Origin: Bacteroidales bacterium
GTDB lineage: Bacteria > Bacteroidota > Bacteroidia > Bacteroidales > UBA932
Reading direction: 5' to 3'
Length of the DNA: 64,000 nucleotides
Assembly (NCBI GenBank): GCA_017504965.1
Contig: JAFVQD010000008.1
Coordinates: 171,595 to 235,594 of the forward strand
Made by a program: the position numbers and the translations under genes
Shown here: positions 17,608-26,595 of the stretch, one piece after another
Numbering within the stretch: position 1 is the first letter of the stretch
Layout of the letters: each line of letters starts with the position of its first letter
Notes under the pieces: model-generated
Database searches by the model: none
Told to the model about the DNA's origin: nothing
Seen by the model: the letters and a program-made list of their open reading frames with translations, nothing else

Positions 17608-18774
17608 GTGTCTGAAAAAATTAGTGGTGATATTCTGGAATGGCTGACTAAGGAGGACGAAAGGTTCTCTTTGAGGAAGCTTGGGCTATATACGGATATA
17701 AACAAAGCTGTCGAAGATCTGGGGTCATCCGCCTACAGAGAGGCAGATGAGAGCTATTCTGAATGGAAACAGAGGGTCTTGGCTCACTTTTACGAGCAGA
17801 CAGGATTCTCCTCATTCTACTCACAGAACAGAGGAGAAAAGCTGTTCAAAAGGGGTATCAGATCTCTTCTTAAGGCCAAGCTCAGTGATATGTTCCATCA
17901 TAGTGAGCAAACCGACACAGACAAATATATAGCCCCTGATCACGACACCATCTCATATTCTCTATCTGAGGAGAACTTCGAAAGAATCTCTGAGGAGCAC
18001 CTATCCGGTGAGATCCAAGATACCCTCGAAATTTCCTCAATATGCAATTCGGCACTCAAGCAAAACTACCCATTGGCAGAAGAATATGTGATAGACCACC
18101 TTCAGACCAACGACAGTTTCTACTGGGAAAAGGTCTACCTAAGACTTAAACCTATGGTGGAAGGGTTCTCATACCAGATGTCCGGAAGCAATGCCCAAGA
18201 TCAGACATATGATATATGGAGCGACACTTGTATGATTATAAATACAGCTGTAACTGAAAAGAGGCTCTCACAGCCTTGCCACGCAAAAGATATCATATCA
18301 TACGCTGTAGGTATCATAAAGAACAAGAACAGGGAACTCCTCAAAGGGATTAAAAAAGGGAGGAACATTTCTCTGGATCAGGTTTCATATAAGGTGGAAT
18401 ACAGCCCGGATGAAAACTTTTTTAACCGGGAGGAGGCAGCTCCCCAAAATTTTTCGTCACAAAATCCCACTGTGACCAATTATATTGACATCACTGATGA
18501 AGTGGATATCAGAAACCATATGGTTCTGGCCCTATATAACGAGAAGCATCCCCTTCATCAGGCTCTGATATCGGGATACGAAGAGGCTGTAGGACTCCTT
18601 TTCGAACACTATATCGACGGAGTTTCATACGATGACATAGTGATCAAAAGGATGGGACATCTTCCCGAAAAAGAGATGATAAAGAATGTGGCCCGCGTCA
18701 GACAAGAGGTCAAAAGGGTCAAAGAGAGGCTGATAAAAAGATTTATAAAACTAATTAAAAACGATAGAAGATGA
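17608..18774 (+). CDS. divergent sigma-70-like factor with long N-terminal region
   Basis: A 388-aa protein I cannot assign to a named family. The C-terminal segment has the look of sigma region 4: LLFEHYIDGVSYDDIV, then a helix rich in R and K (VRQEVKRVKERLIKRF). Residues about 165-245 (FYWEKVYLRLKPMVEGFSYQ... AQDQTYDIWSD) resemble sigma region 2. The first 150 residues are acidic and without recognised motif. Ordinary ECF sigmas are about 180-200 aa, so this is twice as long. Its stop overlaps by 4 nt (ATGA) the start of a zinc-finger anti-sigma-like membrane protein, the classic sigma/anti-sigma arrangement. The start is GTG at 17608, set by the promoter just upstream. The function is inferred mainly from this partner. 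Confidence 0.6.
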   Translation: MSEKISGDILEWLTKEDERFSLRKLGLYTDINKAVEDLGSSAYREADESYSEWKQRVLAHFYEQTGFSSFYSQNRGEKLFKRGIRSLLKAKLSDMFHHSEQTDTDKYIAPDHDTISYSLSEENFERISEEHLSGEIQDTLEISSICNSALKQNYPLAEEYVIDHLQTNDSFYWEKVYLRLKPMVEGFSYQMSGSNAQDQTYDIWSDTCMIINTAVTEKRLSQPCHAKDIISYAVGIIKNKNRELLKGIKKGRNISLDQVSYKVEYSPDENFFNREEAAPQNFSSQNPTVTNYIDITDEVDIRNHMVLALYNEKHPLHQALISGYEEAVGLLFEHYIDGVSYDDIVIKRMGHLPEKEMIKNVARVRQEVKRVKERLIKRFIKLIKNDRR

Positions 18775-19205
18775 GCAGGCACCTGGATTCTCACACCATT
18801 TTCAGATATGTTTCGAATCGGATGACCCCACAGGATGAGACATCTGTACAGGAGCATATCTCAGAGTGCAGCAAGTGTAGAGCTGCAGTAGAGAAATACC
18901 GCGCTCTGGCTGCCGGTCTCGAGCCCGATGCCAGTAGAGTACAGCCTCGATTCAGACTCATCTGCAAGAGCACCCTTTTCAGAGTGGCAGCATCACTCAT
19001 CATCGTGGGAGGAATCACATTTACCATCATCAACACACGACCCAAATCGCTCCCTATCCAGAGCGGACACGACTCAGGGGCCATCCTCTCCACCGACACA
19101 TACCAGCCTGAGACATACCAGCCTGGGACCCAGAAAGCCGACACCACCAGCACCGAGAGCGACACACTCGCCACCGCCCCCGTCTACTACACACCGGAGA
19201 AATAA
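18771..19205 (+). CDS. anti-sigma-like membrane protein with ZAS zinc finger
   Basis: A 144-aa protein with an N-terminal zinc-binding anti-sigma motif (H29-X3-C33-X2-C36 in EHISECSKC), one transmembrane helix at about 69-88, and a short Thr/Ser/Pro-rich periplasmic tail with a near-duplicated YQPETYQPGT. Anti-sigmas of this type hold their sigma at the membrane and release it on an envelope or redox signal. The ATGA overlap with the upstream sigma-like gene supports pairing. The periplasmic part is too short for a recognised sensor domain, so the trigger cannot be inferred. Confidence 0.72.
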   Translation: MSRHLDSHTIFRYVSNRMTPQDETSVQEHISECSKCRAAVEKYRALAAGLEPDASRVQPRFRLICKSTLFRVAASLIIVGGITFTIINTRPKSLPIQSGHDSGAILSTDTYQPETYQPGTQKADTTSTESDTLATAPVYYTPEK

Positions 19206-19330
19206 CCGGGTTCTGACTACCCTACTTCCACCAGTCAACATCCCCTTGATCCACAGCCACTTACCATCTATACGTATCTCCCAAAGTTCTCTCCTATAGC
19301 TATGCGTAACGCTTTTTAAGAATAATTGAT

Positions 19331-19338
19331 TACTTTTG
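19331..19338 (+). promoter_or_regulatory. -7 box of rpiB-truB
   Basis: TACTTTTG matches TAnnTTTG. The rpiB ATG lies 28 bases downstream after an A/T-rich leader. Confidence 0.55.
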
Positions 19339-19365
19339 TATAAGAAATAACTAAATTTAAATACT

Positions 19366-19794
19366 ATGTTAGGAATTGCAGCTGACCACGCCGGTTACGA
19401 ACTTAAAAACACCCTCATCACATATCTTCAGGAACTTGGCTACGAAGTGAAGGACTTCGGTACACACTCTGCCGAGAGTATGGACTATCCAGATGTAGCA
19501 CACCCCCTTGCTGAGGAGGTGGAGTCCGGCAAACTTGAAAAAGGTATCGCCATCTGCGGCTCAGGTAATGGTATCAGTATGACACTGAACAAACATCAGG
19601 GGATCCGTGCAGCACTCTGCTGGAATACCGAACTTGCAGCACTTGCACGCCAGCACAACGATGCAAACATCCTATCTCTACCAGCACGCTTTATCGACAC
19701 CGATACAGCCAAAGCTATCGTAAAATCGTACCTCGAAAGCGACTTCGAAGGGGGAAGACATCAGCGTAGGGTAGAAAAAATCGCTTGCAAATAA
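19366..19794 (+). CDS. rpiB: ribose-5-phosphate isomerase B
   Basis: A cytoplasmic pentose phosphate enzyme (142 aa) interconverting ribose 5-phosphate and ribulose 5-phosphate. The substrate-phosphate region starts ADHAGYELK (His8), and the catalytic cysteine C64 lies in AICGSGNGISM. The C-terminal EGGRHQRRVEKI helix is present. Length fits RpiB/LacA; RpiB is preferred because no tagatose or galactose genes are near. The stop overlaps the truB start (TAATG). Confidence 0.94.
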   Translation: MLGIAADHAGYELKNTLITYLQELGYEVKDFGTHSAESMDYPDVAHPLAEEVESGKLEKGIAICGSGNGISMTLNKHQGIRAALCWNTELAALARQHNDANILSLPARFIDTDTAKAIVKSYLESDFEGGRHQRRVEKIACK

Positions 19795-20552
19795 TGGCAG
19801 CACCAGAGATTAATCCGATCGTTATAAAAAAGGGTGAACTCACCACCCTCGTACCAAATATGGAGAACTATCCGGAGGGGATCCTTATCCCCTTCGATAA
19901 GCCTCTTGAGTGGACCTCTGCAGATGTGGTCCGCAAACTCAAATTCAAATTCCAGTACTTCTTCAAGAACAAAAAGCTGAAAGTGGGACACGCCGGGACA
20001 CTGGATCCTCTGGCTACCGGTATGCTCATCATCAGTCTGGGCAAAGCTACCAAGATATCGGAGCAGCTTCAGGCCGAGAAAAAAGAGTATATCGCCGATG
20101 TGACATTCGGTGCTACCACACCCAGTTACGACCTTGAGAAAGAGATCGACGCGACATACCCTTACGAACATATCACTGCAGAAAAGATAGAGGAGACCCT
20201 CAAAGGGTTCATCGGGACACAGGAGCAGGTACCACCTATCTTCTCCGCCAAATATGTCGATGGAGTCAGAGCATATGAGATGGCTCGCGAAGGTGTCGAG
20301 GTGGAACTCAAATCTGCCACCATCACGATCTACAATATCGAACTGCTGGAATACAATGCCCCTACTGCCAAGATCCGTATAGAGTGCTCAAAAGGGACCT
20401 ACATCAGATCTCTGGCCCGAGACTTAGGGCTCGCACTGGAGAGCGGAGCGCATCTTACAGCCCTGCGCAGAACAAAGTCCGGCACCTTCTCAGTAGAAGA
20501 TGCCACCACAATGGACGAGTTCGTAGCTTTTTATACAGAGAATAAATTCTGA
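19794..20552 (+). CDS. truB: tRNA pseudouridine-55 synthase
   Basis: This enzyme (252 aa) converts U55 of the tRNA T-loop to pseudouridine. The FDKPLEWTS motif is at about 34-42 and the catalytic aspartate is D71 in GHAGTLDPLATGML. The RNA-binding ECSKGTYIRSLARDLG block is present. About 25 extra residues precede the usual family start. The ATG at 19794 overlaps the rpiB stop by one base; a later ATG at residue 23 is also possible. The gene ends four bases before the oppositely oriented tonB-like gene, so the two are convergent. Confidence 0.94.
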   Translation: MAAPEINPIVIKKGELTTLVPNMENYPEGILIPFDKPLEWTSADVVRKLKFKFQYFFKNKKLKVGHAGTLDPLATGMLIISLGKATKISEQLQAEKKEYIADVTFGATTPSYDLEKEIDATYPYEHITAEKIEETLKGFIGTQEQVPPIFSAKYVDGVRAYEMAREGVEVELKSATITIYNIELLEYNAPTAKIRIECSKGTYIRSLARDLGLALESGAHLTALRRTKSGTFSVEDATTMDEFVAFYTENKF

Positions 20553-20556
20553 TGGC

Positions 20557-21297
20557 TTACTGGGCTATAAACCTATAGACAATCTCTCCGGCTTGTCGCT
20601 CCGGAGCATCTGAGGAGGCGGTAAAACGGGAACGTTTGGCCGCCTTCATAGCATAATCCTGAAGACAGATATCGGTCGACGAGGCAGACTCTATCACTTT
20701 CACATTCACCACATACCCTTTTCTGTTGACCACTATGGCGACAGTCACATCTCCCCCACCCACACACTTATAAGCCGGTATCGGAAGCGACATCCCCTTA
20801 CGGCCATCCAGCCGGTAAGAGAGGACCGATGGTCCGACATAAGTCTCCTTGCTCTTGGTCTCCTCTTTTCTGGTCCCCAAATCTATATCATCTTCACTGT
20901 CCATAGCCTCCAGAGCTTCCCTTCGGGAAGCGTCGAGCTTCTCCTGAAGACGGCGTGCCTCATCATAGACTTCTGAAGGGTTACTACTTCTATCGTCACG
21001 CAGTCTCTCTCCACTGCGGGAAGCATCTACTGCGACATTGCGCGGAGCGCTCTGACGGGACTGGGCGATAAGCTCGTCAAGCTCAGCACTCACACTCTCC
21101 TTGAACTCCTTTATCTCCTGCTCCCTCTCCAGCTCCTCCTGACGGGTAAAGTCAAGGACAAAAGAGGTCTCCTGGCTCACTGTACGATGAATAGAGTAAG
21201 CCAGAATAATGATCAGAAGGACGAGGTGAAAGATGATGGTAAGATACAATCCCGCCTTCTCGTCATTATCTATCTTTATGTTGAAGCGCTTTTTCAA
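20557..21297 (-). CDS. TonB-family energy transducer
   Basis: A 246-aa inner-membrane protein: short basic N-terminus, one transmembrane helix at about 17-37, a long charged periplasmic linker (about 45-150, coiled-coil-like, rich in E, R and S), then a TonB C-terminal domain with GGGDVTVAIVVNRKGYVVNV and a final YRFIAQ strand. TonB proteins carry proton-motive-force energy from ExbB/ExbD to outer-membrane receptors. The ExbB/ExbD genes lie about 5 kb away on the same strand. No ATG is available before the membrane helix. A TTG at 21297, 32 nt inside the end of udk, gives a suitable basic N-terminus and is my choice; the start is less certain than the identity. Confidence 0.8.
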   Translation of the reverse strand: MKKRFNIKIDNDEKAGLYLTIIFHLVLLIIILAYSIHRTVSQETSFVLDFTRQEELEREQEIKEFKESVSAELDELIAQSRQSAPRNVAVDASRSGERLRDDRSSNPSEVYDEARRLQEKLDASRREALEAMDSEDDIDLGTRKEETKSKETYVGPSVLSYRLDGRKGMSLPIPAYKCVGGGDVTVAIVVNRKGYVVNVKVIESASSTDICLQDYAMKAAKRSRFTASSDAPERQAGEIVYRFIAQ

Positions 21298-21889
21298 TAG
21301 TTGCGATTAAAATATCGATTGCCACTTTATTATGTCCACCCTGAGGGATAATAATATCGGCAAAACGCTTGGTAGGCTCGATAAACTGCTGATGCATAGG
21401 CTTGAGAGTCAGCACGTAGCGCTCCATAGTGTCAGCGACACTTTTGCCACGCTCTATGATATCGCGGGATATCACCCTCAAAAGTCTCTCATCTGCATCT
21501 GCATCTACGAAGACCATAATATCGAGGAGTTTCCTCAGCTTCTCACAAGTGAAGATGAGGATACCCTCAATAATTATAATGTCTGCAGGGTGAACTGTTA
21601 CAGTCTCGGTAGCTGAACGGGTACAGGTGATGTACGAGTAGATAGGCTGCTGGATGGTCTTACCCTCACGCAGCTGCTGTAATTGCTCTACGAGCAATTC
21701 AAAATCGATCGAATCAGGATGGTCAAAATTGAGTTTCTGCCTCTCCTCCATCGGAAGATGCCCACTGTCGTGGTAGTAGGAGTCCTGAGGGATAATGGCC
21801 ACCTCTCCACCTGGGAAAGACTCTGCAATTTTGTTGACTACTGTAGTTTTTCCGGAACCTGTACCTCCGGCAATACCGATGATTAACAT
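21266..21889 (-). CDS. udk: uridine kinase
   Basis: A cytoplasmic salvage kinase (207 aa) that phosphorylates uridine and cytidine. The P-loop is G8-G-T-G-S-G-K14-T, followed by QDSYYHD and the NFDHPDSIDFELL substrate region. IIIEGILIF provides the Walker B strand, and the RDIIERGKS lid is present. It lies four bases after asnS and its end overlaps the tonB-like start, so it belongs to the same transcription unit. Confidence 0.93.
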   Translation of the reverse strand: MLIIGIAGGTGSGKTTVVNKIAESFPGGEVAIIPQDSYYHDSGHLPMEERQKLNFDHPDSIDFELLVEQLQQLREGKTIQQPIYSYITCTRSATETVTVHPADIIIIEGILIFTCEKLRKLLDIMVFVDADADERLLRVISRDIIERGKSVADTMERYVLTLKPMHQQFIEPTKRFADIIIPQGGHNKVAIDILIATIEKALQHKDR

Positions 21890-21892
21890 ATT

Positions 21893-23284
21893 CTAAAATT
21901 CTGCTGTTTTAGGTGTTCTTGGGAATGGAATTACATCGCGAATATTCGACATACCTGTCACGAAAAGGAGCAATCTCTCGAATCCAAGGCCGAAACCACT
22001 GTGTGGAGCTGTACCGAATCTGCGGGTATCCACATACCACCACAGATTAGTGTCGTCCATATTGAGCTCTTTGATTCTCCCTGTAAGCTTTTCGTATGAT
22101 TCCTCTCTCTGAGAACCGCCGATAATCTCGCCGATCTTAGGGAAGAGTACATCCATAGCCCGGACAGTCTTGCCATCTTCATTCTGTTTCATATAGAATG
22201 CCTTGATGTCCTTAGGATAGTCTGTCAGGATAACAGGTTTGCCGAAATGTTTCTCTACAAGATATCTTTCGTGCTCACTCTGAAGGTCGATACCCCAAGC
22301 TACAGGGTAATCGAACTTCTCTCCTGAAGCTTCAAGAATCTTCACACCCTCTGTATATGTCAGTCTCACGAACTCTGTACCTACCACACTCTGTAGTCTG
22401 GAGATAAGCTCTTTGTCGATCATATTGTTAAGGAATGTCAGATCATCCATACAGTTATCCAAAGCGTATTGCACAAGATATTTGATGAACTCCTCTGCCA
22501 GATCCATATTGTCCTCGATCTCATAGAATGCCATCTCAGGCTCTACCATCCAGAACTCAGCCAAGTGGCGTGGGGTATTTGAGTTTTCTGCGCGGAAAGT
22601 TGGACCGAAAGTATAGATGTTTCCCAAAGCCATAGCACCAAGCTCACCTTCGAGCTGACCGCTCACTGTAAGGCTTGTTCTCTTGCCGAAGAAATCCTCT
22701 TTATAGTCTATTTTCCCCTCCTCTGTACGAGGCAGATTCTCCAGATCCATAGTGGTAACCTGGAACATAGCACCAGCACCTTCAGCATCAGAAGCTGTGA
22801 TAAGTGGAGTGTGAAGATAGACAAAGCCCTTGTCATTGAAGAACTTGTGGATAGCATAAGCCATCGCGTGACGGATTCTCAACACTGCACCAAATGTATT
22901 GGTACGTGGTCTGAGGTGACCGATCTCGCGAAGGAACTCCATACTGTGACCTTTTTTCTGAAGTGGATAGGTCTCTGTATCGGCAGTACCATAAACCACG
23001 ATCTCCTTAGCCTGAATCTCCACCTTCTGTCCGCTACCCATAGACTCTACCAGATCACCTGTAACTGCAAGACAAGCACCGGTAGTGATAGATTTCATAA
23101 GTTCCTCAGGGAAGTTGGCCACTTCACATACGACCTGAATATTATTTATAGTAGAACCGTCATTAAGAGCTATGAAAGCGATGTTTTTGTTACCTCTTTT
23201 TGTCCTCACCCAGCCTTTAGCCACGACTGACTGACCTGGAGCCTCATTAAGCAGCTCTGCGATTCTAATGTGTCTTTTTCCCAT
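21893..23284 (-). CDS. asnS: asparaginyl-tRNA synthetase
   Basis: A class II aminoacyl-tRNA synthetase (463 aa) charging tRNA-Asn. An OB-fold anticodon-binding domain fills the first 110 residues ([19 protein letters not shown]). The catalytic core has motif 2 with [20 protein letters not shown] and motif 3 with [12 protein letters not shown]. The [10 protein letters not shown] form identifies AsnS rather than AspS. A -7 box (TAACTTTG) lies 25 bases upstream inside the end of the glycosidase gene, so asnS, udk and tonB may have their own promoter. Confidence 0.95.
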   Translation of the reverse strand: MGKRHIRIAELLNEAPGQSVVAKGWVRTKRGNKNIAFIALNDGSTINNIQVVCEVANFPEELMKSITTGACLAVTGDLVESMGSGQKVEIQAKEIVVYGTADTETYPLQKKGHSMEFLREIGHLRPRTNTFGAVLRIRHAMAYAIHKFFNDKGFVYLHTPLITASDAEGAGAMFQVTTMDLENLPRTEEGKIDYKEDFFGKRTSLTVSGQLEGELGAMALGNIYTFGPTFRAENSNTPRHLAEFWMVEPEMAFYEIEDNMDLAEEFIKYLVQYALDNCMDDLTFLNNMIDKELISRLQSVVGTEFVRLTYTEGVKILEASGEKFDYPVAWGIDLQSEHERYLVEKHFGKPVILTDYPKDIKAFYMKQNEDGKTVRAMDVLFPKIGEIIGGSQREESYEKLTGRIKELNMDDTNLWWYVDTRRFGTAPHSGFGLGFERLLLFVTGMSNIRDVIPFPRTPKTAEF

Positions 23285-23305
23285 TTCTATAGATTTTTTA
23301 ACATC

Positions 23306-24778
23306 TTACAAAGTTAGTGAAAAACTTTCACTTTCGTTCCAACATCTGTCAATAGCTGTCACAGCTACCTTATATCCTTTATATTTTTTGAAATCTTTTC
23401 CGAAATCGTAAGATTTTTTATTTGTAATCTTCACCAGATACTCACCCTTGGATGTATCCACCATCACTCCCTTAGGGAAGAGATATACAGCATAGAATAC
23501 AGGCTGCTGCATAGGATCCTCAGTAGGCTCCACAGTCCACTGCACAGTAGTGGACTTTCTGTTAAGGGTTTTTACCTTCTGAGGCGCTCTGTCATCCAGT
23601 CTGGTATAAGCAGGGATAAGTGCAGGTCTTGACTGGTATACAGTAGAGAGGCTGTCGTGGATATTGTGGACATTTCTCTTGATGGACCATCCCGGCCACC
23701 ATACGTTACCTGCCACATTAGGGAGCTCCCTTACAAGTTCCATCTTCCTCTCAAGCTGGGTATCCAGGACAGATATATTTTGCCCTATATACAGGTGATC
23801 AGTAAAGTTTCCGTCATTCCACCAGTTGATAAGGACCTCATAGCAAGCAGCATTGAAGCCAATTCTCCAGTAAAGCTGAGGAACGATATAATCTATATAA
23901 CCTTTCAAACCCCAGTCAGGAACATCTGCGAAGAGGGCCTCATAGTTTGACAATCCATTGGTGGCACTTCCCGAACTGTCAGGTGTCTCACTCAGATTTC
24001 TATGGATACCAAATGGGCTGATACCGAATCTTACCCAAGGTTTGATACTCTTGATAGTATCATTAAGCTCTTTCATAAGGATAGCCACATTGTTCCTTCT
24101 CCAGTCACCCTTCTGCCAATATTCGAAGCCCTGTTCCTTGGCATATTTAACAAAAGATGCATCGTCGTGGAACTCCTCATATTTCACAGGATATGGATAG
24201 AAATAGTCATCAAAATGGATAGCATCCACATCATATCTCCTTACGATATCAGCGATTACACTTACAGTATGCTCTCTGGAAGCTGGCTCACCCGGATCGA
24301 AATAGAGCTGGGTACCATATCTCTTGAAGATATCCGGATTTGAATAGAAAAGGTGGTCAGGTGCCAGCTCCTCCTTATCGTTCGAAGTCACTCGGTAAGG
24401 GTTACACCAGGCGTGAAGCTCCATTCCCCTGTCGTGAGACTCTTTGATAATGAACTCCAATGGATCCCAATATGGTTCCGGAGCCTGACCCTGTACACCG
24501 GTAAGGAATCTGGTCCAAGGCTCCAGTTCGGACTCATAGAAAGCATCGGCCTGTGGTCTCACCTGAAAAATCACTGCATTGCACCCTGCCTGCTCCAGAG
24601 AATCCAATGTCTGGATAAACATCTCCCTGATCTGGTCCTGAGTCATAGTCCTCATCTGGGTATTCCCCACAATATGGATCCACGCACCTCTGAACTCCCT
24701 CTTTGGCTGCTCTACATTCTGGGCGCCAAGAGATACTGCTAACGCAATAAATGATAAAACCGCTATAATCTTTTTCAT
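23306..24778 (-). CDS. GHL10-family (DUF187) secreted glycoside hydrolase-like protein
   Basis: A secreted 490-aa protein with a Sec signal peptide (about 1-19, ending LGAQ). The GHL10/DUF187 domain starts EFRGAWIHIVGNTQ and includes NAVIFQVRPQADAFY, HAWCNPYRVT and VDAIHFDDYFYPYP. The family includes E. coli DigH (YddW/YjjG-like naming aside, the divisome-localised glycosyl hydrolase), which acts on denuded peptidoglycan glycan strands. A fibronectin-like C-terminal part follows. It lies six bases after the alkaline phosphatase gene. The peptidoglycan role is inferred from the family. Confidence 0.82.
   Translation of the reverse strand: MKKIIAVLSFIALAVSLGAQNVEQPKREFRGAWIHIVGNTQMRTMTQDQIREMFIQTLDSLEQAGCNAVIFQVRPQADAFYESELEPWTRFLTGVQGQAPEPYWDPLEFIIKESHDRGMELHAWCNPYRVTSNDKEELAPDHLFYSNPDIFKRYGTQLYFDPGEPASREHTVSVIADIVRRYDVDAIHFDDYFYPYPVKYEEFHDDASFVKYAKEQGFEYWQKGDWRRNNVAILMKELNDTIKSIKPWVRFGISPFGIHRNLSETPDSSGSATNGLSNYEALFADVPDWGLKGYIDYIVPQLYWRIGFNAACYEVLINWWNDGNFTDHLYIGQNISVLDTQLERKMELVRELPNVAGNVWWPGWSIKRNVHNIHDSLSTVYQSRPALIPAYTRLDDRAPQKVKTLNRKSTTVQWTVEPTEDPMQQPVFYAVYLFPKGVMVDTSKGEYLVKITNKKSYDFGKDFKKYKGYKVAVTAIDRCWNESESFSLTL
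23309..23316 (-). promoter_or_regulatory. -7 box of asnS inside the upstream gene end
   Basis: On the minus strand this reads TAACTTTG, matching TAnnTTTG. It overlaps the last codons of the GHL10 gene and lies 25 bases before the asnS ATG. Confidence 0.5.
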
Positions 24779-24784
24779 AATATA

Positions 24785-26032
24785 TTAAAATTCTACGCCC
24801 ATTGCAGAGCAAATTTTCTTAGGAATATCGGTATTGTCCATCTTGCCGGCGAATAGTCCACTACCTGCACCTACTGCAAATACAGGGACATTTCCTGCAG
24901 TATGAGAACTGGTAGTCCAGCCAAGTCTTGCCTCTTTATTAAGCTGGTCCACCTCCTCCTCCTCCTTCGCCTTACCGGTACCGGCTTCGTAGCTTGTAGC
25001 GCTTACAGTATTGTCCTTGGATGCCTTCTGAGAATCAAACTTGTCAAAATACATATTGTACCCTTTCTCATAGCCCAGGGCAATACCACCTGTCTCGTGA
25101 TCTGCAGTGATTACGATAAGGGTCTGCTCAGGGTGCTTCAGATAGAACTGGTATGCCACCTCTACAGCTTCTGCCAGATCCAAGACCTCAAGAATGGTAC
25201 CTTTACCATCATTTGAGTGGGCTGCCCAGTCTATTCTGCCAGCCTCCGCCATCATAAAGAACCCATCTTCACCTTCAAGAAACTCTACTGCAGATGAGAC
25301 AAGATCAGCAAGCTTCATATCCCCCTCTTTTCTGTCTATAGCGTAAGGGAGTTCGTGACTCTCCACCCCTTCGTTCTGAAGAAGGAGTATCTTCTCTGCC
25401 TTATCCTTTTTTGATTTGAAATCATCCAGTCCGGCTGCGATGACATATCCATCTTCCTGAACCACTTCGTAAGCAGATTTCTTATCACCCTTTTTCCCCA
25501 TAGGATTGATAAATCCGCCACCACCGAAGAACTCAAAATCTGAATCTGCCATCTGGACTGCAATAGAGTAATAATCACTTCTCTTTACAGAATTTGCATA
25601 GAAAGCTCCGGGTGTTGCGTGGTCGAGTGATACAGTAGAGATAACACCTACCGGAATACCGGCCTCGTGGATCTTGTAAGCAATACTTTTGAGATTTGTA
25701 GAATCAGGAGCGACGCCCAGGAATCCGTTATTTGTCTTATATCCGGTAGATAGAGCTGTACCGGCAGCCGATGAACAGGTTATAATATTTGATGCTGAAT
25801 AAGAAGAGGCCATTCCCAGAACAGGAAATTTGGTAAATGAGATAGAATTGTTTCCATTATTTTGGCCTTGCATATATGCAGAATAGTATTCAGCAGCAGC
25901 TACGTGGGAGAATCCCATACCGTCACCTATGAAATAGAAAACATACTTTGCCTGCTCTTTCTGTGGCTGGCAAGATGTTAAAGCAAAAAATGAAAATATC
26001 GCTACAAAAGGTAATAAAAATCTCTTAATCAT
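24785..26032 (-). CDS. alkaline phosphatase lipoprotein
   Basis: A 415-aa periplasm- or surface-facing lipoprotein: the signal peptide ends in the lipobox ALTSC with Cys21. The alkaline phosphatase fold is shown by FIGDGMG (first metal-ligand Asp), the nucleophile region ITCSSAAGTALSTG (Ser88 in the position of E. coli PhoA Ser102), and ITADHETGGIALG near the C-terminus. The residue before the nucleophile is Ser where PhoA has Asp101, seen in some non-proteobacterial enzymes. It releases phosphate from monoesters outside the inner membrane. A strong terminator of the exbD operon lies just upstream, so it needs its own promoter, which I could not pinpoint. Confidence 0.88.
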   Translation of the reverse strand: MIKRFLLPFVAIFSFFALTSCQPQKEQAKYVFYFIGDGMGFSHVAAAEYYSAYMQGQNNGNNSISFTKFPVLGMASSYSASNIITCSSAAGTALSTGYKTNNGFLGVAPDSTNLKSIAYKIHEAGIPVGVISTVSLDHATPGAFYANSVKRSDYYSIAVQMADSDFEFFGGGGFINPMGKKGDKKSAYEVVQEDGYVIAAGLDDFKSKKDKAEKILLLQNEGVESHELPYAIDRKEGDMKLADLVSSAVEFLEGEDGFFMMAEAGRIDWAAHSNDGKGTILEVLDLAEAVEVAYQFYLKHPEQTLIVITADHETGGIALGYEKGYNMYFDKFDSQKASKDNTVSATSYEAGTGKAKEEEEVDQLNKEARLGWTTSSHTAGNVPVFAVGAGSGLFAGKMDNTDIPKKICSAMGVEF

Positions 26033-26052
26033 CTTAGGGTCATATTTTTATT

Positions 26053-26087
26053 AAAAAATGGGCGATTTCTCTAAGAGATACCGCCCA
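26053..26087 (-). terminator. terminator of the exbB-exbD operon
   Basis: A 14-bp nearly perfect stem (26074-26087 with 26059-26072) with a short loop, followed on the minus strand by a run of six T (26053-26058), 25 bases after the last exbD stop. Confidence 0.85.
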
Positions 26088-26111
26088 CTCTTTATTTATA
26101 CATATTAGTAA

Positions 26112-26582
26112 TTATTTACCAGCAGGTCTTGCTGCATACATAATCTTCAAAGCAGAACAACGTCTTAGCTCTTGTTTAACGTCTGTTACAATACCCATAA
26201 GGGTACCTTCATCTACGTTAAGAGAGATAGTCATAAGTTCTCTGTCCACCTCACTTCTAGCTTCACGCTCGGCTGCCACGAAGTCACGGATATCGTTAAC
26301 AGTTTTATATGAGTCGTTAAGCTGGATACGGGTATCAGTACCGAACTGGTTCTGATACTGTTTGGTAGGAGCTCCGATATAGATATATGAAGCAAGCTCT
26401 TTTCTTTCAAGTTTAGCAGTTTCTGATGCCTCAGGAAGTTTGACTTGAACCATTCTATCAGTCTTACGCATACTTACAGATACCATGAAGAACATAAGAA
26501 TCATAAACACGATATCTGGGAGAGATGCAGTAGAGATAGCTGGCATACCGCCATCTTTTCCTTTTCTTACAAATTTAGCCAT
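26112..26582 (-). CDS. exbD: ExbD/TolR-family proton-channel protein (second copy)
   Basis: A 156-aa bitopic protein with one N-terminal transmembrane helix at about 20-42 (SLPDIVFMILMFFMVSVSM) carrying the aspartate conserved in ExbD/TolR (in LPDIVF), then a periplasmic domain. With ExbB it forms the motor that energises TonB. It is the last gene of a four-gene unit with exbB, a small membrane protein and another exbD 13 bases upstream. The two ExbD copies are clearly different in sequence and may form a heteromeric channel. Confidence 0.88.
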   Translation of the reverse strand: MAKFVRKGKDGGMPAISTASLPDIVFMILMFFMVSVSMRKTDRMVQVKLPEASETAKLERKELASYIYIGAPTKQYQNQFGTDTRIQLNDSYKTVNDIRDFVAAEREARSEVDRELMTISLNVDEGTLMGIVTDVKQELRRCSALKIMYAARPAGK

Positions 26583-26595
26583 TCTGAAATCCTCC

